Assembly: GCF_001661075.1 (NCBI RefSeq)
Contig: NZ_CP014870.1
Coordinates: 6,101,001-6,165,000 of the forward strand
Reading direction: 5' to 3'
Length of the DNA stretch: 64,000 bases
Source: Pseudomonas silesiensis
GTDB lineage: Bacteria > Pseudomonadota > Gammaproteobacteria > Pseudomonadales > Pseudomonadaceae
Under the pieces are notes generated by a model, which saw only the letters and a program-made list of their open reading frames with translations, ran no database searches and was not told where the DNA came from. The position numbers were made by a program, and so were the translations under genes. Positions 9,216-17,702 of the stretch are shown here, piece after piece (the stretch's first letter is position 1; each line of letters begins with the position of its first letter).

Positions 9216-9974
9216 TCAAGTCGATTGAATAATGCTCAACCGCTCCCCCACTACCATCTCTGTAATCCAGTCCACCAGGATCGAGGTATACGCCTGCTGC
9301 GAAACCGGGTCGCTCAAGGCGTGATCCGATCCGTCGATAATCCGGTGTGTCAGGGAATGCGTCTGCTGACACGCCGCCCGGTAGCTCATGATGGTGGCGT
9401 GCGGCACATAGTCATCGGTTTCGGACTCGACCAGCAGCACATCCCCGGTAAATTGCGAACAGGCATGCAGCGCACGATTGCTGTCGGCGCGAACCAGCGT
9501 GCTGCGATAGTCACGCAAGTCGAGCTTGTCCAGGTCTCGCTTGGGGGTGTTCCATTGGTCGTCGCGATACAGTGCGGGCACCCGCAGCGCCAACCAGCGA
9601 ACGGGGCGCAACGAGGTCAGGATCGTCGCCAGGTAACCGCCATAGCTGGTGCCGACCACGGCAATCGCCGAGGTATCGAGCGCCGGATGGGCGAGCAACC
9701 GGTCATAGGCCGCCAGCAGGTCGCGCAGGTTGTCTTCACGCGTCACCCGCGTCAGTGGAATCCCGGTGCCCCCGGTGTGGCCGCGCAAGTCGAACGTCAG
9801 GCACACACACCCAAGGCCGGCGATGCCCTTTGCCCGTTCCAGATCCCGCTCCTGGCTGCCGCCCCAACCGTGCACGAACAATACGCCCGGGACTTTTGAC
9901 TTGGGGCTGAGGAAGGTCCCGGTCATCTGTTCATCGTCGATGTCGATCTGAATGGTTTCGCTTCTAGCCGTCAT
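9216..9974 (-). CDS. Alpha/beta hydrolase
   Basis: A 252-residue alpha/beta-hydrolase-fold protein. An oxyanion-hole motif FVHGWGGSQ is near residue 34, the nucleophile elbow is GTSYGGYL, a likely acid is in ESETDDYVPH and the catalytic His in GSDHALSD. The layout resembles dienelactone-hydrolase or esterase-like members of the S9/DLH group; the substrate cannot be told. Its start overlaps the end of the DUF3182 gene by 11 bases, so the two are probably translated from one message and may act in the same process. Confidence 0.8.
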   Translation of the reverse strand: MTARSETIQIDIDDEQMTGTFLSPKSKVPGVLFVHGWGGSQERDLERAKGIAGLGCVCLTFDLRGHTGGTGIPLTRVTREDNLRDLLAAYDRLLAHPALDTSAIAVVGTSYGGYLATILTSLRPVRWLALRVPALYRDDQWNTPKRDLDKLDLRDYRSTLVRADSNRALHACSQFTGDVLLVESETDDYVPHATIMSYRAACQQTHSLTHRIIDGSDHALSDPVSQQAYTSILVDWITEMVVGERLSIIQST

Positions 9975-11073
9975 AGGATTTAACCGTTACGTACTTGAGT
10001 AGAAAGTCACTGTTCTGCGCCGGCCCGCGATAGACCTCGATGGCGTCCGCGGGCAGGGGCTGATCGATGTACCTTTCCACCGAAGACACGCGAATTGCAC
10101 GCATCCCCGGATCGTTGATGAAGCTCTGCAAAGCGGCCACCTCGGCGCTGCTGGCACCGCCCATGCGCCAGGATTGTTCCAGCACGCCGCTGCGCCGCTT
10201 GCCGTTACTGTCCAGTCCCTGGGCGATGTCGTAGTTGCGCCGCGAGGCGTAGAAACCGGGATAAGATTCATCCGCGGCGCTGTCGAAAACCTGCGCTTGC
10301 TGGATCGCCAGTCGCACATCGTCAGGCAGTGTCAACTCAAGCAAGTCGTCATAATAACCCTGTACCACGAGCAGATTGGAGCCTCCATAAACCTGCTCGC
10401 CTTGACCGTCCGTGGTCAAGTATTGATCGCCGCAGTAACTCAATACTCTGTCGCCGATAAAGCTCTGGCCGACGCTGTGGGTAATGACATCGTCCAGATC
10501 CTGTTCCAGCACCACGCCTTCGGTGAACAGCGCCTTTGCATCGGGCCTGGCAAGAACCGCATCAAACTGGTCGAGGCTTTTGATCACTTCCTGACCGCGT
10601 CCGGCGCAGGCATGGATGGGCTTGAGGCGAATGGGGCCGGTGTAGAGCAGGTGTTCTGCCGCGGGACGCGCATCGTCCAGCGAAAACACACTGAGGCCAT
10701 CAAGCACCACATTACGCACGCGCTCGGAAAACAGCGGCGACCAGCCTTGCGGGGCGTGAGCGTTTTTATTGCGCAACCCATGGCTGATCGCTTTGGTGCA
10801 GATGAAGTCATGGTCGACGTAACCGCCCCACAAATCATCCGGCCCTTTCACACCCAACTCCAGGGCGGCCGCGGCGCCTACCAGGGTCTGGGTCGGTAAT
10901 AGATAAAGGTCATGGCCGCAGTGTAATTCAGGGTCGTAACTGCCACCGAATTTGAGCCCGAGGATGTGCGCCAGCCAACGGGCCAGCGTGCGATTGGTTT
11001 CGACTTCGTGCAGTGGAGCGTCGGGGCGCACCGAATGGGCGACCACCATTTTTTTGCGGTTTGCTGGGGTCAT
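9964..11073 (-). CDS. DUF3182 family protein
   Basis: A 369-residue soluble protein that I recognise as DUF3182, a family of unknown function common in pseudomonads and other proteobacteria. Visible blocks are TNRTLARWLAHILGLKFGGS near the start, IRLKPIHACAGRGQEVI (a glycine-rich stretch in the style of an ATP-grasp loop, unproven) and QDLDDVITHSVGQ. I start it at the ATG at 11073 because AAGGGGG lies just upstream; an in-frame GTG at 11094 would add seven residues but has no ribosome site. It overlaps the hydrolase gene. Confidence 0.75.
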   Translation of the reverse strand: MTPANRKKMVVAHSVRPDAPLHEVETNRTLARWLAHILGLKFGGSYDPELHCGHDLYLLPTQTLVGAAAALELGVKGPDDLWGGYVDHDFICTKAISHGLRNKNAHAPQGWSPLFSERVRNVVLDGLSVFSLDDARPAAEHLLYTGPIRLKPIHACAGRGQEVIKSLDQFDAVLARPDAKALFTEGVVLEQDLDDVITHSVGQSFIGDRVLSYCGDQYLTTDGQGEQVYGGSNLLVVQGYYDDLLELTLPDDVRLAIQQAQVFDSAADESYPGFYASRRNYDIAQGLDSNGKRRSGVLEQSWRMGGASSAEVAALQSFINDPGMRAIRVSSVERYIDQPLPADAIEVYRGPAQNSDFLLKYVTVKSYDG

Positions 11074-11267
11074 GCATCCCCCTTCAATTGGCACGTGATG
11101 AATGTGGTTTCAGGAGGTGCAGAGATCAGGCCAAGGGTGGCTTGGGCGAAACCGTTTTCAAATCAATCAGTTGTGGAAAGCTTGATGGCATTTGGCCCGT
11201 TTGATTCTGCACGACTCTCACTTCAGCTCTGGTATTTTGCACGACATTAGCCTTGCACAGATCGAAT

Positions 11268-11353
11268 TGTGGGAGCGGGCTTGCTCGCGAAAGCAGTCGA
11301 ACATTCAGCATTAATGATGACTGACACAACGCATTCGCGAGCAAGCCCGCACA
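11268..11353. repeat. REP inverted pair
   Basis: TGTGGGAGCGGGCTTGCTCG on the left and a degraded reverse copy (GCGAGCAAGCCCGCACACA) on the right. It lies in the 305-base gap between the DUF3182 start and the GlxA-type gene end. The rest of that gap (11074-11267) shows no gene. Confidence 0.8.
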
Positions 11354-11378
11354 CACTTTTGATTGGCCGTGATTTCGC

Positions 11379-12374
11379 CTATCGCGCCGAAGCCGCAGTC
11401 GGAGACACCCCAAACCGCGCCCGATAATCACTCGGGGCCAACCCGGTAACCTTCTTGAATATCGCCCGAAACGCCCCGGGATCCTGATACCCGACCGTCC
11501 AGGCGATGTGATCGATTGTACCGTTGGTGAACTCAAGCATTTCCCGAGCCTTGCCCACCCGCAGATGCTGGCAGTACTCGGTGGGTTTCAAGCCCGTCGC
11601 CGCGCGGAATCGGCGCAGGAAGGTACGCTCTTCCAGCCCTGCCCGCTCGGCCATCGCCGTCAGCGACACATCGGTCGCGCCCGTGCCTTGCAGCCAATGC
11701 TGAACCTTGAGAATAGACGCATCGCCATGGCTGAGTATTGGTGAAAAATTGCTGCCGCATTCGCTGGCGCTATCGCTGTGTTCCACCACCAGGAAGCGTG
11801 CGGTGCTGGTGGCGATGCTCGGCCCGAGCAGACGGTCCACAAGACGCAGCCCCAGCTCGGACCAGGCCATCAAGCCGGCCGTCGTGATCAAGTCGCCGTC
11901 ATCGACGATGGGCGTGTCGGCCTTGAGCCTGATCGCCGGATAACGCTCGGCGAACGTCTGGGCCGAGGTCCAGTGCGTGGTGGCGCTACGACCGTCGAGC
12001 AAGCCACTTTCGGCCAACAGAATCGAGCCCACGCAGATGCCGCCCAGGATCGCGCCATTGGCATGTTGCTGACGAAGCCAGCGGATCAACGCTTGCGGCG
12101 CCTGGCCTTCGGAAAAACCGGCGATCGACGGGGGTATCAACACGGCAACCAAAGGGCTGTCCAGGACGGGATGACTGTCGTAGACCCGCTCGGGCACCTG
12201 TTCGCCATCGACCTGCCAATGGCTGATCCGCAATTGCGGCAACTGCGCACTCTGGTGCTCGGCGGCAATCCGGTTCGCCACGGCGAACAAGTCCGTCAGC
12301 CCATGCACCGCCGCCAACTGCGCGCCGGGATAGATCAGCACAGCCAGTTCGACGATTGCCCTTTCTGCGTCCAT
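11379..12374 (-). CDS. GlxA-type transcriptional regulator (DJ-1/PfpI domain plus AraC HTH)
   Basis: A 331-residue protein. Residues about 1-190 form a DJ-1/PfpI-like domain with the nucleophile-elbow segment GGICVGSILLAESGLL; the Cys is kept, although these domains usually act as ligand sensors. Residues about 215-320 are an AraC-type double helix-turn-helix (LTAMAERAGLEERTFLRRFR, then WTVGYQDPGAFRAIFKKVTG). I start at the ATG at 12374, where an AGGGGG site lies 10 bases upstream. An earlier in-frame start would run into the promoter region. It is divergent from the cysteine hydrolase gene 101 bases away, which it may control. Confidence 0.85.
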   Translation of the reverse strand: MDAERAIVELAVLIYPGAQLAAVHGLTDLFAVANRIAAEHQSAQLPQLRISHWQVDGEQVPERVYDSHPVLDSPLVAVLIPPSIAGFSEGQAPQALIRWLRQQHANGAILGGICVGSILLAESGLLDGRSATTHWTSAQTFAERYPAIRLKADTPIVDDGDLITTAGLMAWSELGLRLVDRLLGPSIATSTARFLVVEHSDSASECGSNFSPILSHGDASILKVQHWLQGTGATDVSLTAMAERAGLEERTFLRRFRAATGLKPTEYCQHLRVGKAREMLEFTNGTIDHIAWTVGYQDPGAFRAIFKKVTGLAPSDYRARFGVSPTAASAR

Positions 12375-12475
12375 TGTCAGTTTTCCCCCTGCTATTGTCG
12401 GTGCGGCCAATCCTCGGGCGGCCTGCCAGACCCGATGCTCCATTCCACACCAACCTGCACTTCAAGGAAACAGTC

Positions 12476-13030
12476 ATGACCAGGCAAGCACTCATCGTAG
12501 TCGATATCCAGAACGACTACTTCCCCCAAGGCAAGTGGCCGCTGGTAGGCGCCGATGCGGCGGCGGACAACGCTGTACGTTTGATCAAAGCCTTCCGTGA
12601 CGCCGGTGATTCGGTGGTCCACATCCGCCACGAGTTCACCTCCAACGACGCGCCGTTCTTCACGCCAGGCTCCGAAGGCGCGAAGCTGCACCCCAAAGTC
12701 CTCAACCGCGCCGACGAGCCGGTCGTGCTCAAGCACTTCGTCAATTCGTTTCGCGAAACCGAACTGAAATCGATCCTCGACGAGCAAGGCATCAAGGCGC
12801 TGGTGGTGGTCGGCAGCATGAGCCACATGTGCGTCGACGGCATTACCCGTGCGGCTGCCGACATGGGTTACACCGTCACGGTCATTCACGACGCCTGTGC
12901 CTCCCGTGATCTGGAGTTCAACGGTCTGACCGTTCCGGCTGCGCACGTGCATGCGGCCTTCATGTCGGCCCTGGGCTTTGCTTATGCCAGCGTGGTGTCT
13001 ACCGACGAGTTCCTGGCGACCCGCGACTAA
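12476..13030 (+). CDS. Isochorismatase-fold cysteine hydrolase
   Basis: A 184-residue cytoplasmic enzyme of the isochorismatase/nicotinamidase fold. The triad is visible as Asp10 (IVVDIQNDYF), Lys86 (VVLKHF) and Cys119 (SHMCVDG), and the cis-peptide region before Cys is conserved. Such enzymes hydrolyse amides or carbamates; which substrate is used here cannot be told. The ATG at 12476 has AAGGAAA upstream and begins the family core, so longer in-frame starts are rejected. It is divergent from a GlxA-type regulator and ends in a clear terminator. Confidence 0.85.
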   Translation: MTRQALIVVDIQNDYFPQGKWPLVGADAAADNAVRLIKAFRDAGDSVVHIRHEFTSNDAPFFTPGSEGAKLHPKVLNRADEPVVLKHFVNSFRETELKSILDEQGIKALVVVGSMSHMCVDGITRAAADMGYTVTVIHDACASRDLEFNGLTVPAAHVHAAFMSALGFAYASVVSTDEFLATRD

Positions 13031-13045
13031 AACGCCCCCAAGACC

Positions 13046-13083
13046 AAAAGGCCAGTTGCGCTCCCACGCTACTGGCCTTTTTT
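13046..13083 (+). terminator. Intrinsic terminator after the cysteine hydrolase
   Basis: AAAGGCCAGT and ACTGGCCTTT pair around a 14-base loop, followed by a run of T. It is 15 bases beyond the stop codon. Confidence 0.85.
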
Positions 13084-13441
13084 ATGCGTCCGCCTGCCTG
13101 TCATAAAATCTCACTCGTGAGTTGTTGAGGGCTGCAAATATTGCCTGTAGTGTTCGGCGCGTGAGTGCTCACAACGAGCTCAGCACCATGAAAGCAGCTC
13201 TCCAGCAGATCCGCCCGACGGGTCTGTCACCGATTCCGCAAGCCGCAAGGGAGAGCGCTCGAAACCCTCCGCGAAAAAACCGTCGAGTTATTACATGTAG
13301 CAGATACGCGCGGGCTTGGGTGCCGCCGGTGATGTGAAACACGAGACTTAGGTGCTTCCCGAAAACCGAAGCCTGCTCAAGCAGATGGAGAAACAGCTAC
13401 GCCAACCCATTCGGGCTGGCTCATTCATATCGGAGAATTAC
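13084..13441 (+). promoter_or_regulatory. Upstream region of the yjf operon; no confident gene
   Basis: This 358-base stretch has an open frame (13122-13337) but no family resemblance, ribosome site or typical codon use, so I do not call a gene. It must hold the promoter of the six-gene operon that follows. Two 12-base near-palindromes built from CTCAC/GTGAG arms are seen at 13110-13121 and 13161-13172, 51 bases apart, and could be regulator sites. Confidence 0.4.
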
Positions 13442-13876
13442 ATGAGCGCAGGTAACAACTGGAACATCGATCGCCTTTACAGCGCCCTTCAAGCCCTGGA
13501 CGAAGTGGTCTCGAATGACATCACCCTCTCCCTCGCTCAAAGCTCCGAACCCAGCATCAAGCTGCAAATGAACGACTTCGGTGGCTTGCCAATTTACATC
13601 GCAGTGGTGGGCGATCAGATCATCGTGGATACCGTTCTGGTTGATGTCGAGTCGATCAAAGACGTACCGGCCTTCAATGATGCCGTGCTGCGCAGCCGGG
13701 AAATGTTCCCGCTGTCTTCGATCGGTATCGAAACCATGCCCAACGGGCAGGTCGTTTACAACATGTTCGGCGCGCTGAGCTCCGACTCGAGCCTGACCAA
13801 CGTCGTGACCGAGGTCAAAGCCCTCGTCGACAATGTCCAGCGCGCCAGCGAAGCCTTTGAACGTTTCTTCAATTAA
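13442..13876 (+). CDS. yjfI: DUF2170 family protein (YjfI-like)
   Basis: A 144-residue soluble acidic protein of the DUF2170 family. It opens MSAGNNWNIDRLYSALQALD and ends with a helical tail (VDNVQRASEAFERFF). The longer in-frame start at 13352 is rejected because a GGAG site lies just before the ATG at 13442. It is the first gene of a run matching E. coli yjfI-J-K-L-M-C in order. Function is unknown; its position next to a PspA-like gene suggests an envelope-related role. Confidence 0.8.
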   Translation: MSAGNNWNIDRLYSALQALDEVVSNDITLSLAQSSEPSIKLQMNDFGGLPIYIAVVGDQIIVDTVLVDVESIKDVPAFNDAVLRSREMFPLSSIGIETMPNGQVVYNMFGALSSDSSLTNVVTEVKALVDNVQRASEAFERFFN

Positions 13877-13891
13877 TTTTCGGGAATCCCA

Positions 13892-14590
13892 ATGACTCAG
13901 TCTATCTGGAGCAAATTGTTCACCGCGCTGCGTGGCGGTGCCAACGAAGCCGGCGAGGCCATCGCCGACCAACAGGCCCTGCGCATCCTCGACCAGGAAA
14001 TTCGCGATGCCGACAGCGCCCTGGCCAACGCCAAGCGCCAGCTGGTCACCATCATGGCCAAGCACAAACTGTCGACCGACCGCGTCAGCGAGCACAACGC
14101 CAAGATCAAGGACCTGGAATCCAAGGCCATGGCCGCGATCCAGGCCAACCGCGAAGACCTGGCACTGGAAGTGGCCGATGCCATTTCAACGCTGACCGGC
14201 GAACTGGAGGTCGAGCAAAAACAGGCCACCGAATTCGGCGGTTACGCGGACAGCATGCGCAAAGACATCACCAAGGCCGAAAGCCGCATCAAAAGCCTGC
14301 GCCAGCAAGTGGACATGGCCAAGGCGCGCGAAAGCGTACAGAACGCCCAGGTCAGCGCTTCGATCGCCAGCGGCGGTGCCAACGGCAAGCTGGAAACCGC
14401 CGTCGGCACACTGAACCGGCTGCAGGCAAAACAGCAGCAACGCGCCGCGGAGTTGCAAGCCCAGGATCAACTGGCGGATGCGTCGACCGGCACCGATCTG
14501 GAACGCAAACTGCGCGAAGCCGGCATCACCCCGGACACCGGCAGCGCCAATGCGATTCTTGAGCGCCTGAAGAAAAAATCGGCCGAGTAA
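13892..14590 (+). CDS. yjfJ: PspA/IM30 family protein (YjfJ-like)
   Basis: A 232-residue, almost wholly alpha-helical coiled-coil protein. It begins with an amphipathic helix (SIWSKLFTALRGGANEAGEAIADQQ) and continues with the DQEIRDADSALANAKRQL pattern of the PspA/IM30/Vipp1 family. These proteins assemble on the inner membrane and protect it under stress. No pspB, pspC or pspF gene is nearby, so it belongs to the YjfJ branch rather than the classical psp system. It lies 15 bases after yjfI. Confidence 0.85.
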   Translation: MTQSIWSKLFTALRGGANEAGEAIADQQALRILDQEIRDADSALANAKRQLVTIMAKHKLSTDRVSEHNAKIKDLESKAMAAIQANREDLALEVADAISTLTGELEVEQKQATEFGGYADSMRKDITKAESRIKSLRQQVDMAKARESVQNAQVSASIASGGANGKLETAVGTLNRLQAKQQQRAAELQAQDQLADASTGTDLERKLREAGITPDTGSANAILERLKKKSAE

Positions 14591-14621
14591 ATTTCGCTGA
14601 CCTTATGACTGGCGCAAAGCC

Positions 14622-14646
14622 TGTGGGAGCGGGCTTGCTCGCGAAG
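14622..14646 (+). repeat. Single REP element inside the yjf operon
   Basis: One forward REP copy (TGTGGGAGCGGGCTTGCTCG) with no partner, in the 77-base gap between yjfJ and yjfK. It forms a hairpin on its own and could trim or end part of the transcript. Confidence 0.8.
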
Positions 14647-14667
14647 AGGGCCTCAAGGAAATCTTCA

Positions 14668-15342
14668 ATGGGATGGTTTAAACAGCTGATGGGGCTTGAA
14701 GCGCCGAAAGCGAAGACAGAAGCGCAATGGACTGCCAACGAAACCCTGCCGGTCTCCGGTCCGCTGGGCCTGGCAATGGGCAAGGGCGTGATGTTCGACA
14801 GCACCCTGAGACTGCTGCTCGACGAAAAAACCACGGTGGTCATCCCGGACGCCCAGCAGATCTGGAGCACAGGCACCATCGACCTCGGGCAGTCGACCTG
14901 GCTGTCGCGCTATTACATGAACGACGAAGACTACTGGCTGCAAGTGCACACCACCGGCGACATCGTCGGCCAGGTCGAGTCGGTGATCCTGTTCAATTAC
15001 CTCAGTTACGTCACCCTCGGCAGCGAAGCGGAGCTGCGTCGGCTGGCTGGCCCTCAAAGCCTGATCGGGCTGCCGACCTACACCCACAACGGCGTGGAAT
15101 ACACCCGCGAATGGGGCACCGAGAACGGTCAGACGGAATTGGTGGCGCTGAGCGAGCAGCTGCGCAATCCGGATGAGTCCTACAGCATCGAGCACCGTTC
15201 GATGCTGTATGCCCGCGAAACCGGCCTGACCGAGCGCAGGGAGTTCCTGCTGTTTTCCGTCGAAGAAGACGCCGAGGGCACCGTCAGCCTGAGCACTTCG
15301 CTGGGGATGTCGCTGTACACCACCGACCTGAGCATTATTTAA
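14668..15342 (+). CDS. yjfK: DUF2491 family protein (YjfK-like)
   Basis: A 224-residue soluble protein of the DUF2491 family, starting MGWFKQLMGLEAPKAKTEAQ. I choose the ATG at 14668, with AAGGAA upstream; the longer in-frame start at 14605 would translate through the REP element and is not credible. The function is unknown. It is the third gene of the yjf operon and lies 14 bases before yjfL. Confidence 0.8.
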   Translation: MGWFKQLMGLEAPKAKTEAQWTANETLPVSGPLGLAMGKGVMFDSTLRLLLDEKTTVVIPDAQQIWSTGTIDLGQSTWLSRYYMNDEDYWLQVHTTGDIVGQVESVILFNYLSYVTLGSEAELRRLAGPQSLIGLPTYTHNGVEYTREWGTENGQTELVALSEQLRNPDESYSIEHRSMLYARETGLTERREFLLFSVEEDAEGTVSLSTSLGMSLYTTDLSII

Positions 15343-15356
15343 GAAGGAAGCAGTCC

Positions 15357-15785
15357 ATGCTAGAAGCACTCTCTATCTCCCTGAACAAAGCCGCCGTGCT
15401 CGGGTTTGTGTTGTACATCCTGGGTGCCGCGGTGCTGTTTGCGCTGTTCCAGTTCGTCTACACCCGAATCACCCCGCACAAAGAGTTCCAACTGATCCGC
15501 TCCGGCAACGTGGCGGCCGCGATCGCTCTGGGCGGCGCCATCATTGGTTTCGCGATTCCGGCCAGCAATGTGATCGCCTACTCGATCAGCATTCTGGATT
15601 TCGTCGTTTGGGCAGTGATCGCCGCGTTCGTGCAACTGCTGGCATTCCTGATGACCAGTCTGGTGCTCAAAGGCACTTCTGAACGCATCAAAAAAGGCGA
15701 AATCGCGGCGGGCATCTATGTCGCTGCAGTGGCCATCAGCGTCGGCATGTTGAACGCCGCCTGCATGACCCCTTCCCAGAACTGA
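15357..15785 (+). CDS. yjfL: DUF350 membrane protein (YjfL-like)
   Basis: A 142-residue inner-membrane protein with four hydrophobic segments (about residues 12-32, 52-72, 76-102 and 117-137). The DUF350 signature HKEFQLIRSGNVAAAIALGG is present between segments 1 and 2. Function is unknown. In the operon it probably provides the membrane-embedded component next to a PspA-like protein and a lipoprotein. An AAGGAAG ribosome site precedes the ATG. Confidence 0.85.
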   Translation: MLEALSISLNKAAVLGFVLYILGAAVLFALFQFVYTRITPHKEFQLIRSGNVAAAIALGGAIIGFAIPASNVIAYSISILDFVVWAVIAAFVQLLAFLMTSLVLKGTSERIKKGEIAAGIYVAAVAISVGMLNAACMTPSQN

Positions 15786-15803
15786 TTGCGCACGGAGCTC
15801 CCG

Positions 15804-16532
15804 ATGAAACGAAGCAAGTACGTTCAGCTGTCACTGGCAGCGTCGGTCGCCATGGCGATATCAGGCTGCGGGGTGGCTGAAAAAACCTACCCGGTGCAGA
15901 AGAAGTACAACTTTCAGTCCGTTCAGCAATGTGCCGATGAAAAGCTTCCGGTCGACGTCTGCTCTGACGCCTACATGGCCGCCATGGCTGAGCATCGCCG
16001 CCTTGCGCCGGTGTACGACAACCAGGCCGATTGCGATGCCGACTTTGTCGCCAACTGGTGCCAGCAGGATTCCGCCGGCAAGTTCATCCCCAAGCTCGGA
16101 GGCTTCGAACTGAGCGCCGATGGCGAGGTGACGCAATCCCAAGTGGACGCTGCCAAGGCTCAATTGCCAACCTCGGAAGCGAACAGTGGCGGTTCGGGAT
16201 TCTCCGGCACCAGCCTGCTGACCGGACTGCTGATCGGTAACATGCTGAGCAACAACCGCAACAGCTATAACTCCCAACCGGTGTACCGCTACCGCGATGA
16301 CCGCGGCAGCTATTCGTCTTCGACACTCGGCCAGCGGATTGCCAAGGGCTCGACCTTTACCAAATCCAATCAGGCGCGATACGGCAGCAGCAACTACGCC
16401 GACTCCATTCGTTCCGCCAGCAAACCGGTTTCGGTTGCCTCGTCCACCTCCCGTGGCGGTTTCGGCAGCAAGGCCAGTGCACGCAGTGGCTGGGGCGGCT
16501 CGGGCAAGAGTTTCGGCGGCTCGAGCAGTTAA
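15804..16532 (+). CDS. yjfM: DUF1190 lipoprotein (YjfM-like)
   Basis: A 242-residue secreted lipoprotein. The N-terminus MKRSKYVQLSLAASVAMAIS is a lipoprotein signal ending in the lipobox ISGC, with the acylated Cys at residue 22. The mature part has paired cysteines (QQCADEKLPVDVC and NQADCDADFVANWC) and ends in a Gly/Ser-rich tail (from about residue 215). This fits the DUF1190 family of E. coli YjfM/YgiB. An upstream in-frame TTG at 15786 is rejected in favour of the ATG with CGGAG. Residue 23 is Gly, so outer-membrane sorting is likely. Confidence 0.85.
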   Translation: MKRSKYVQLSLAASVAMAISGCGVAEKTYPVQKKYNFQSVQQCADEKLPVDVCSDAYMAAMAEHRRLAPVYDNQADCDADFVANWCQQDSAGKFIPKLGGFELSADGEVTQSQVDAAKAQLPTSEANSGGSGFSGTSLLTGLLIGNMLSNNRNSYNSQPVYRYRDDRGSYSSSTLGQRIAKGSTFTKSNQARYGSSNYADSIRSASKPVSVASSTSRGGFGSKASARSGWGGSGKSFGGSSS

Positions 16533-16544
16533 GGAAACCGCGCC

Positions 16545-17702
16545 ATGAAGAAAATACTCTGTGCAGAGCGTCATGACTGGAAACAGACCGCCGACAGCCT
16601 TGGCTTTCTGTTCCATACCTTCGACAACGAACCTTATTGGGACGAGAGCGCGTATTACCAGTTCACGCTCAAGCAGATCGAGAACGACCTCGAAGACCCG
16701 ACCACCGAGATCCATGAGATGTGCATGGATCTGGTGGCCCGCGTGGTGCAGAGCGAAGAGCTGCTGGAGCGCCTGAGCATTCCCGCGCCCTTCTTCGACA
16801 TGATTCGCACTTCATGGCTCGAGGGCCACCCGCACCTGTATGGGCGCATGGATTTCTCCTACAACGGCACCGGCCCGGCCAAGTTGCTGGAGCTCAACTA
16901 CGACACGCCGACCAGCCTGTATGAGGCCGCGGCGTTTCAGTGGGGCTGGCTGGAGCAATGCATCGAACGCGGTTTGCTGCCCGGGCATGCCGACCAGTTC
17001 AACAGCATCGACACCAAACTGCATCAGGCCTTTGCCCAACTACAACTCCAGCAACCCTTCTATTTCGCCTCGATGAAAGACTCGGTCGAAGACAGGGGCA
17101 CCACCGACTACCTGCGCCTGATCGCAGAGAAAGTCGGCATGGAATCCCGCCACATCGACATCGAAGACATTGGCCTGACCGGTGACGGACGCTTCGTCGA
17201 TCTTGAAGATCGCTGGATCCCCCACCTGTTCAAGCTGCACGCCTGGGAATTCATCTTTCACGAGCCCTTTGGGGCAGCGATTGCCCAGAGCGACACGCAG
17301 TTTTTCGAGCCGGTCTGGAAATCCATCCTCTCCAACAAAGGCATCCTGCCGCTGCTGTGGGAGTTCAACAAAGGCCACCCGAACCTGCTCGCCGCGCATC
17401 TGGACACCGACCCGAACAAAGCGGTGCCCAAGGGCTGGGTGCGCAAGCCGTTCTTCTCCCGGGAAGGCGCCAACATCGAATTGCAAACCGTCGACGGCCT
17501 GATCGTCAAAGAGGACGGGCCCTACACGGACGCGCCTTTTATCCTTCAGGAATTTGCGCCACTGCCGCAATTTGGCGACAGCTACACCTTGATCGGCTCG
17601 TGGGTGATCGGCGATCAGGCCGCAGGGATTGGTGTGCGTGAAGACAACAGCTTGATTACCAAGGATTCGAGCCGTTTTCTGCCACACCTGATCCTCGACT
17701 GA
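16545..17702 (+). CDS. yjfC: Glutathionylspermidine-synthase-like ATP-grasp enzyme (YjfC/YgiC family)
   Basis: A 385-residue protein of the family related to the C-terminal synthetase half of glutathionylspermidine synthase. Recognisable blocks are ERHDWKQTADSLGFLFHTFD, GRMDFSYNGTGPAKLLELNY (substrate and ATP site), KPFFSREGANIEL and the late GSWVIGDQAAGIGVREDNSL. ATP-grasp ligases join a carboxylate to an amine. The true substrate of YjfC/YgiC is not established. It closes the yjf operon 12 bases after the lipoprotein gene. E. coli pairs the same enzyme type with a DUF1190 protein in ygiB-ygiC also, so the two probably work together. Confidence 0.85.
   Translation: MKKILCAERHDWKQTADSLGFLFHTFDNEPYWDESAYYQFTLKQIENDLEDPTTEIHEMCMDLVARVVQSEELLERLSIPAPFFDMIRTSWLEGHPHLYGRMDFSYNGTGPAKLLELNYDTPTSLYEAAAFQWGWLEQCIERGLLPGHADQFNSIDTKLHQAFAQLQLQQPFYFASMKDSVEDRGTTDYLRLIAEKVGMESRHIDIEDIGLTGDGRFVDLEDRWIPHLFKLHAWEFIFHEPFGAAIAQSDTQFFEPVWKSILSNKGILPLLWEFNKGHPNLLAAHLDTDPNKAVPKGWVRKPFFSREGANIELQTVDGLIVKEDGPYTDAPFILQEFAPLPQFGDSYTLIGSWVIGDQAAGIGVREDNSLITKDSSRFLPHLILD

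Noticed and set aside
13122..13337. 71-codon frame upstream of yjfI
   Set aside because: It has no ribosome site, no similarity I recognise and an irregular composition; treated as operon upstream region.
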